DNA of 64,000 nt from Paraburkholderia aromaticivorans (GTDB lineage: Bacteria > Pseudomonadota > Gammaproteobacteria > Burkholderiales > Burkholderiaceae), in the NCBI RefSeq assembly GCF_002278075.1, contig NZ_CP022989.1, positions 1,488,001-1,552,000 on the forward strand, given 5' to 3'. The notes beneath the pieces were generated by a model. It did no database searches. It saw nothing but the letters and a program-made list of their open reading frames with translations, and was not told the origin of the DNA. This document shows positions 58,792-64,000 of the stretch, piece by piece; position 1 is the stretch's first letter; the number at the start of each line of letters is the position of its first letter. A program made the position numbers and the translations under genes.

Positions 58792-59259
58792 TCAGCGCGT
58801 GACGCGCAGGCGCAATTCGTTCTGCCCTTGCACGCTTGCGGTGACACTGACGCGCCGCGCGGCGGTGGTCACGATGAAATGCTGGCGCGTCGGTGTATTG
58901 ATGTCGTGCACGACGTTCGGGAAACAGGCGGCGATATCGGCGCCGAATTCTTCGAGCGGATCGGAGACGACACCGTCGGCTTGCCAGTGCGCGCGCCAGT
59001 GGCAATCGTACGCATGCGAGTTGGCGCGGCAGTCGTCGGCGCTTTCCGTGCCCGGCAATTGCGCGGCGCTTTGGGTCGGCAACTGCCGGAAATCGGTGGC
59101 ATCGACGATGTGTTTGAGCGCGGGGCAAACGTCGGCGGGCTCGTTAGCGAGGTTGGCCTGGTTCGCTTGGGCCGCGTGTGCGGCGCTCGCGACAAGCAGC
59201 GCGCCCAAAGCAAGCGCGAGACGCTGGGTCAAAGGATGGGAGCGGCGATCGAATGACAT
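58792..59259 (-). CDS. Periplasmic protein of unknown function
   Basis: A 155-residue precursor with a signal peptide (LALALGALLVASAAHAAQ). The mature part has four Cys (DVCPAL, DDCRAN, YDCHWR, AACFPN), probably as two disulfides, and a C-terminal beta-rich segment RRVSVTASVQGQNELRLRV. No family recognised. It sits 68 bp upstream of the lipoprotein at 58082 on the same strand and may share a transcript. Confidence 0.7.
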   Translation of the reverse strand: MSFDRRSHPLTQRLALALGALLVASAAHAAQANQANLANEPADVCPALKHIVDATDFRQLPTQSAAQLPGTESADDCRANSHAYDCHWRAHWQADGVVSDPLEEFGADIAACFPNVVHDINTPTRQHFIVTTAARRVSVTASVQGQNELRLRVTR

Positions 59260-59554
59260 GTCGGGAATCCAGTAGCGGTGAATGACGTGGGGCGGGACGT
59301 GGCACGGCCCGCACGACTATCGTCGCCGCCGGAGGTCATTTTCAAAGCGCGGAACAGCCTGCCCGCTTCGCAAATGCTTCCGAACTCTTCTCGCGTGTTT
59401 CGGGATGTTGCCAGGTCTTGCCTGGCGCCGCCGGGGGTTGGCGGCTGGCGCGCCGCATGTCGGCTTGGTTGCGGGCGCGGCGTTGCGGCCGAGGTATCGA
59501 CGCGGAGCCGCAGATGTCACTCGTTCCGCTTGCGTCGCGAGTGTCGTGTGCGGC
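59260..59554. other. Intergenic region without supported genes
   Basis: 295 bp between two minus-strand genes. A small hairpin GCCAGG/CCTGGC lies near 59410-59427 without a U-run. It should hold the promoter of the 58792 gene; none was recognised with confidence. Confidence 0.4.
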
Positions 59555-60355
59555 TCAGCCGAGCGTGAGGCCGCCGTCGACGTGGATCACCTGGCCGGTG
59601 ATGTAACGCGCCTCGTCGGAAAGCAGGAACGCGATGAGCGCGGCGATATCCGCGGGTTCGGCGACATGGCCGAGCGGCGTCGCTTCGGCGGCGCGGGTCC
59701 AGACCGATGCATTATCGGCACTGGGGCCGCGATCTTTACGCGTATAGCCGGGCGCCACGCAATTGACCGTCACGCCGTGCGGCGCAAGTTCCGCGGCGGC
59801 GGTTTTCGCCAGCGATTCGAGCGCCGCTTTCGCGGCCGCCGTCGCGGCGAACGGCGCATCCGCGCGGTAGCGGTGCGCGACGAACGAACTGAGCGCGACC
59901 ACGCGGCCGCGCCTGGACGTCTCCAGCGCGGGCGTCGCGCGTTTGACGAGCGCGGCGAACGCTGCCGGCATGGCCGCGAAGGCCGCGCCCAACGCATCGG
60001 GCTCGAGCGCGTTCAGCGTTTGGCGCTGCGCGTGCCCGGCGTTGGCGACCAGTTGATCGAGTGCGCCGAAGCTCGCCAGCGTTTGATGGATCACGTGCTC
60101 CGCGGCGCCGCGTTCGGCGAGATCGCCGTACACCGTGGCGCAGCGTGCGCCGTTCGCGCTGCAGTCGGCGGCGACTTGCGCGAGTCGTTGACGCGCTTCG
60201 TGATCGGCGCCGCGCGCGTGCAACATCAAGGCCGAGCGCGGTGCGGCGATGCGCCGGGCCAACGCGGCGCCAATGCCGGAGCCGGCGCCGGTGATCAGCA
60301 CGACACGCTCGAATCCGCCGCTGCGCAGCGCGGCCAGGTCGCCGACGTCGCTCAT
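59555..60355 (-). CDS. Short-chain dehydrogenase with altered active site
   Basis: A 266-residue SDR: NAD(P)-binding TGAGSGIG (about residues 22-29), VANAGHAQR (the NAG motif) and GYTRKD after the PG turn. The final YITGQVIHVDGGLTLG is typical of the FabG-like branch. The catalytic YXXXK reads TAAAK in FAATAAAKAALESL, so Tyr is Thr while Lys remains. Ser-Ser of the S position is present (VVALSSF). The start overlaps the ABC transporter stop (ATGA), so it is the second gene of that operon. Substrate unknown, and activity doubtful. Confidence 0.85.
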   Translation of the reverse strand: MSDVGDLAALRSGGFERVVLITGAGSGIGAALARRIAAPRSALMLHARGADHEARQRLAQVAADCSANGARCATVYGDLAERGAAEHVIHQTLASFGALDQLVANAGHAQRQTLNALEPDALGAAFAAMPAAFAALVKRATPALETSRRGRVVALSSFVAHRYRADAPFAATAAAKAALESLAKTAAAELAPHGVTVNCVAPGYTRKDRGPSADNASVWTRAAEATPLGHVAEPADIAALIAFLLSDEARYITGQVIHVDGGLTLG

Positions 60356-62103
60356 GCTGCGATCGCTTCGTCCGAGCGCTCGACATCGAGCGTTTCGTCA
60401 TGGAACGCAGCCAGCGACTCGCGATGCGCGACACTCACAATCGCCGCCTTCGGTAGCCGTTCCGTGAACAGGCGATAGAGGCGCGCCTCGTTTTCCGCGT
60501 CGAGCGCGCTGGTCGCTTCGTCGAGGAACAGATAGTCAGGCTTGTGCAACAGCACGCGCGCGGCGGCGAGGCGCTGCTGCTCGCCCGGCGACAGAATGCG
60601 GGTCCAGTGCCCCGATTCCTGCAGGCGGTCGGCGTATTCCGACAGATGGCAGACCACGAGCGCTTCGCGGCATTCCTCGTCGGTATAGGTATCCGCGGCG
60701 GAGGGGTAGGTGAGCGCCGCCTTGAGGGGGCCGATCGGCATATAGCTCACCTGCGGGATGAACATCATGCGCGCGTTGACCGGGGCGTCGATCGAGCCGT
60801 CGCCGAACGGCCACAAACCGGCGAGGGCGCGCATCAGCGTGCTCTTGCCCGAACCCGACGGGCCGCGCACCAGCCAGCGCGAGCCTGGCCGGATCGCGAC
60901 GTCGCGAATGCGCGACAGCGGGTTGCCGTTGGGCAGCGCGAGTTTGAGACCGTCGGTGGAGAGCTTGTCTTCGTCGACGAAATGCAGATTGATGCCGCCA
61001 TGCGCGGTAGCCGGCGAAACCGATTCCTTCAGGTGCGGCGCGTGCACGACGCGCTTGAATTCACGCAACCGGTTCACGGTGGCGCGCCATTCGACCAGGG
61101 TGCCGTAACTGTTGATGAACCACGAGAACGAATCGCTGACGGTGCCGAACGCGCTGGAAATCTGCATCAGCACGCCGAACGTGAAGGCGCCGGCAAAGTA
61201 GCGGGGCGCGGCGACCACCAGCGGAAAGATGATCGCGATCTGGCCGTAGAAGCTCAGTACGAACGTGAGGCGCTTGGTGTACTTCATCACCTGCCACCAG
61301 TTGTCGCGGATGCGGCCGAACAGCGAGTGCGCGTTCTTCTTCTCGGTGTCCATGCCGTTGTAGAAGGCGATCTGCTCGGCGTTTTCTCGCAGACGGATCA
61401 GGCCGAAACGGAAATCCGCCTCGACTTTCTGCGCCTGGTAGTTGATCGGCACGAGCGGATGGCCGACCTTCTGGATGATCAGCGAACCGACCACCGCGTA
61501 AAGCGCCGCGGCCCACACCATGTAGCCGGGAATCTCGATCGGCATGCCGCCGAGCGAAATGGTCAGCGCGCCGGCGAGCGACCACAGGATCGTGATGAAC
61601 GACACCAGCGTGACCACCGTGGACAACAGGTCGAGCGTTAGCGAAAGGGTGCTCGTGGCGAACGATTGCAGGTCGTCGCTGATCCGCTGGTCGGGGTTGT
61701 CGGCGAGGCGGTCGCGCTCGATCCGGTAGAACGCGCTGTCTTTCAGCCACTCGTTCAGGTAGCGCGTGGTCAGCCACTGGCGCCAGCGGAAGCCGAGCAT
61801 CTGGCGCAGGTAACGGCCGTACACCGCGAGGATGATGAAACCGAACGCGAGCCCCGAGAACACCATCAGCAGGTGCGGGAAGTCGTGCACGTTCTTGGTT
61901 TGCAGCGCGTTGTAGAAGTCGGCGCTCCAGCGGTTCAGCCTCACGTTGATCCACACCACGAGCAGATTCATCACGATGATCGCGACGAGCAGGCCCCATG
62001 CCGTGTTTCGTTCTTCGGAGACCCAGTAGGGTTTGATCAGGCTCCAGGCGGAGACTTTTTCGTCGGGCGGCAGCACGGGGCTGGCAGAGGTATTCGGTGT
62101 CAT
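60352..62103 (-). CDS. BacA/SbmA-type ABC transporter (fused membrane and ATPase domains)
   Basis: A 583-residue half-transporter of the ABC_membrane_2 / YddA class. Membrane domain: about residues 25-330, with WGLLVAIIVMNLLVVWINVRLN and the conserved FYNALQ and RWRQWLTTRYLNEWL. The ATPase has Walker A RGPSGSGKST (about 415), signature LSPGEQQRLAAARVLL and Walker B YLFLDEATSALD. Relatives import peptides or vitamins, or move very long-chain fatty acids. The start at 62103 follows AGGA; an in-frame ATG two codons upstream (62109) lies too close to it. The long open frame to 62664 is not supported. It is cotranscribed with the SDR. Confidence 0.9.
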   Translation of the reverse strand: MTPNTSASPVLPPDEKVSAWSLIKPYWVSEERNTAWGLLVAIIVMNLLVVWINVRLNRWSADFYNALQTKNVHDFPHLLMVFSGLAFGFIILAVYGRYLRQMLGFRWRQWLTTRYLNEWLKDSAFYRIERDRLADNPDQRISDDLQSFATSTLSLTLDLLSTVVTLVSFITILWSLAGALTISLGGMPIEIPGYMVWAAALYAVVGSLIIQKVGHPLVPINYQAQKVEADFRFGLIRLRENAEQIAFYNGMDTEKKNAHSLFGRIRDNWWQVMKYTKRLTFVLSFYGQIAIIFPLVVAAPRYFAGAFTFGVLMQISSAFGTVSDSFSWFINSYGTLVEWRATVNRLREFKRVVHAPHLKESVSPATAHGGINLHFVDEDKLSTDGLKLALPNGNPLSRIRDVAIRPGSRWLVRGPSGSGKSTLMRALAGLWPFGDGSIDAPVNARMMFIPQVSYMPIGPLKAALTYPSAADTYTDEECREALVVCHLSEYADRLQESGHWTRILSPGEQQRLAAARVLLHKPDYLFLDEATSALDAENEARLYRLFTERLPKAAIVSVAHRESLAAFHDETLDVERSDEAIAA

Positions 62104-62483
62104 GAGCATCCTGAAGTAGTGCTGGCCCATTCGGGGCTGACCCAACGGGGCAGCGCCGTCTGCGGGCTGCCCTGCGGCGGGTTTGCGGTACATGCCCGGG
62201 CGTCGTGCTCGACTAACGCAGGCCCGGGTGAGCGTCCGATTCTGGCGCGCAGCCCTTAAGCGGAAATTAATTTGCGCCGCGAGGCCCTGCGCCGGTGCCG
62301 CTGCGAACATGGCGGGCCGGCGGGCCGCCCGCGCCGCGTTCGTGCGGCATCCTGTGCTGGCATTGTGCCAGAGCACTGCGTTCGGCCGTATTGATAAAGC
62401 AAAAGATGGTGTCGGATCAAACCGCGTGCGGCGGGGCGCTGGTTTGCGGGGGCCGCGTCTTTTATGGTCTAATGGACTTCGAC
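62104..62483. other. Divergent intergenic region before the thiamine operon
   Basis: 380 bp between the ABC transporter start and the TPP aptamer. It is GC-rich at 62280-62345 and less so near 62390-62480, where the thiO promoter must lie. No convincing -35/-10 pair or gene was found. Confidence 0.4.
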
Positions 62484-62590
62484 GAAACAGGGGTGCTTCG
62501 CGCACTGGCGGCGTGATTTTCATGCCGCGGCGGCGAGGCTGAGAGAGACCCTTTGCACCCGATCCGGGTAATACCGGCGCGGGAAGTTTC
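62484..62590 (+). promoter_or_regulatory. TPP riboswitch (THI element)
   Basis: The conserved pyrimidine-sensor CTGAGA (62539-62544), ACCCTTTGCACCCGATCCGG (62548-62567), GTAATACCGGCGCGGGAAG, and the 5' GGGGTGC match the thiamine pyrophosphate aptamer. GAAAC (62484-62488) and GTTTC (62586-62590) close P1. It should lower expression of the thiO operon when TPP is plentiful. The expression platform is not clear; a GGAAG/CTTCC hairpin follows directly. Confidence 0.93.
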
Positions 62591-62718
62591 CGGAAGCAGC
62601 CAGTCTTCCATTCCCCGCCGGGCGGCGTTAGTCGTTGGAACGCGCATTGCCCGGCCGGCCTCACCCGCCGGTTTCGTCCTGGGTACGTGCGTTTTGTTGG
62701 CCGTACGGAAAGGACTCG

Positions 62719-62823
62719 ATGACCGCCTATTCTTCAGATATGTGTTTTGCTCTTCGTCACGCCGCCGGCGCGCCGTGCCGCTTCGGCTTTGCTCGCCGTT
62801 CTGAAACGGAGTGCGCACAATGA
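62719..62823 (+). CDS. Possible 34-codon leader ORF coupled to thiO
   Basis: ATG at 62719 is preceded by AAAGGA at good spacing and opens a 34-codon frame (MTAYSSDMCFALRHAAG at the start). Its TGA (62821-62823) overlaps the thiO ATG (62820-62822). It lies between the TPP aptamer and thiO, which fits a translationally coupled leader peptide. No family recognised, and it may be chance. Confidence 0.35.
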   Translation: MTAYSSDMCFALRHAAGAPCRFGFARRSETECAQ

Positions 62824-63950
62824 CGCGTTCTGCGCAACCCGATTTCGCTGTCCTCGGCGGCGGCCTGTGTGGGCGCCTCGTCGCGTGGCGGCTCGCCGGC
62901 CAGGGACATCGCGTGGCGCTTTATGAGCGTGGCGATGCCGCCGGTTCGCAGGCCGCCGCGTGGGTTGCCGCAGCCATGCTGGCGCCGCTCGCGGAAGCGG
63001 CCAGCGCCGAAATGCTGATCACGCGCCTCGGCGCGAGTTCGCTGGATACCTGGCCGCAAGTGCTGGCCGAACTGCCCGAGCCAGTGTTCTTTCAACGCAA
63101 TGGCACGCTCGTCGTCTGGCATCACGCCGACCGCACCGAAGCGCCGCTGTTCGAGCGCCGGGTGCGCTCGAATGCCCCGGCGGAATTGCTGGACGGCGGC
63201 TTCGTCACGCTGGCGGGCGCGCAACTCGGCGCTGCCGAGCCCGCCCTGGCGGGACGTTTCAATCAGGGCTGGCTGTTGCCGCGCGAAGGCCAGCTCGATA
63301 ACCGGCAGGTGCTGGGCGCGCTGGCCGCGGGCCTTGTTCAACGCGGTGTCGAAACGCACTGGAATACGCCGGTCGACGACGCCGCGCTGCCGCCCGCCCA
63401 TATCACGATCGACTGCCGCGGCCTCGGCGCGAAGCCCGCGCTGCCCACGCTGCGCGGCATTCGCGGCGAAGTGGCGCGCGTGCATGCGCCCGGCATCGGG
63501 CTGACGCGTCCGGTGCGGCTGCTGCATCCGCGCTATCCGCTCTATATCGCGCCGAAGCAGGACGACCTCTACGTGATCGGCGCGACCGAGGTGGAAGGCG
63601 AGGACATGTCGCCGGTGAGCGTGCGCTCGGCGCTCGAACTGTTGAGCGCGGCGTTTTCCGTGCACCCCGGCTTCGGCGAGGCACGCATCCTCGAACTGAA
63701 TTCGCAGTGCCGCCCAACGTTGCCGGACCACCGTCCGGCCTTGCTGTGGGACGGCGCGCAGACGCTGCGCGTGAACGGCCTGTACCGGCACGGCTACATG
63801 ATCGTGCCCGAAGTCGCCGACGAGGCCGTGCGCTTCGCCGCGGCGCTGCTCGACGGCCGCATCGGCGACGCCGATGCCTTCGCCGACTGGCAGCGCGCCG
63901 CGCGCTGGAGCGAGCTCTTTCAACTGGACTCCGCGCGGGAGCCGGCATGA
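62820..63950 (+). CDS. thiO: Glycine oxidase / thiamine biosynthesis FAD oxidoreductase ThiO
   Basis: ThiO oxidises glycine to the imine used by ThiG to build the thiazole ring of thiamine. The 376-residue FAD protein has the dinucleotide fold FAVLGGGLCGRLVAWRLAGQ (about residues 10-29), QAAAWVAAAMLAPLAEA (about 47-63), an FAD-closing RPTLPDHRPALLW (about 300) and NGLYRHGYMIVPEVAD near the end. GGAG lies 9 bases before the ATG; a GTG at 62811 is in frame but overlaps the SD. The next thiamine gene (probably thiS) must begin at or beyond the window edge. Confidence 0.93.
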   Translation: MTRSAQPDFAVLGGGLCGRLVAWRLAGQGHRVALYERGDAAGSQAAAWVAAAMLAPLAEAASAEMLITRLGASSLDTWPQVLAELPEPVFFQRNGTLVVWHHADRTEAPLFERRVRSNAPAELLDGGFVTLAGAQLGAAEPALAGRFNQGWLLPREGQLDNRQVLGALAAGLVQRGVETHWNTPVDDAALPPAHITIDCRGLGAKPALPTLRGIRGEVARVHAPGIGLTRPVRLLHPRYPLYIAPKQDDLYVIGATEVEGEDMSPVSVRSALELLSAAFSVHPGFGEARILELNSQCRPTLPDHRPALLWDGAQTLRVNGLYRHGYMIVPEVADEAVRFAAALLDGRIGDADAFADWQRAARWSELFQLDSAREPA

Positions 63951-64000
63951 GCGTTGCGCGAACTGTCGCTGCAGGCCACGCCGCTTTCGCCATCGATTGA

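Noticed and set aside
62104..62664. N-terminal extension of the ABC transporter over the intergenic region and the TPP riboswitch
   Set aside because: It crosses the opposite-strand riboswitch, has shadow-like composition and is not part of the family sequence.
63947..64000. Seventeen-codon ORF overlapping the thiO stop (ATGA)
   Set aside because: Too short to be thiS, which needs about 65 codons ending in Gly-Gly; probably chance, with thiS starting beyond the window.

Overview
The window is GC-rich chromosomal DNA of a member of the Burkholderiaceae, most likely a Paraburkholderia or close Burkholderia relative. This rests on recognised protein sequences (SecY starting from TTG, AroK starting from TTG, the S10-spc-alpha order split by internal promoters, the pilMNOQ-aroK-aroB-dgt-gltBD order) and on the codon usage. 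No tRNA, rRNA, CRISPR array, prophage or plasmid signature was seen.

Layout. 1-16.3 kb: the end of the str operon (fusA fragment, tuf) followed by the S10, spc and alpha ribosomal clusters (rpsJ to rplQ, with secY, infA and rpoA). Three internal promoters in this block each overlap an inverted repeat. 16.5-20.8 kb: cutA-dsbD, convergent hemB and engB, and a possible small RNA between hemB and engB. 21-27.1 kb: an envelope redox block (diheme cytochrome c4, system II cytochrome c biogenesis proteins ResB and CcsB, periplasmic methionine sulfoxide reductase MsrPQ). 27.2-31.7 kb: lysA-lptM, cyaY and mrcA. 32-39.4 kb: a type IV pilus/secretin assembly operon in which PilO and PilP look fused, then aroK, aroB and dgt. 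39.4-42.5 kb: a repeat-rich spacer, a DUF883 membrane anchor protein, an OmpW-like porin and a RAYT-type transposase relative that has lost its catalytic residues. 42.5-48.8 kb: gltB-gltD glutamate synthase. 49-52.7 kb: an MFS transporter-D-amino acid dehydrogenase operon and a divergent exported tyrosine-phosphatase-like lipoprotein whose catalytic Cys is Ser.

52.9-62.1 kb is the least ordinary part: an OmpR/EnvZ-type two-component pair, a run of small exported proteins, a FlgH homologue with no other flagellar gene nearby, a second very similar but kinase-less OmpR-type regulator, two more small exported proteins, and an operon of a BacA/SbmA-type ABC transporter with a short-chain dehydrogenase lacking the catalytic Tyr. 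The arrangement suggests an envelope-linked regulatory locus, which is inference only. The window closes with a TPP riboswitch and thiO, the start of a thiamine operon that continues past the edge.

Start codons were chosen from family alignments known to me and from visible Shine-Dalgarno (SD) sequences. Promoters and terminators were found by eye, so their functional status is inferred.
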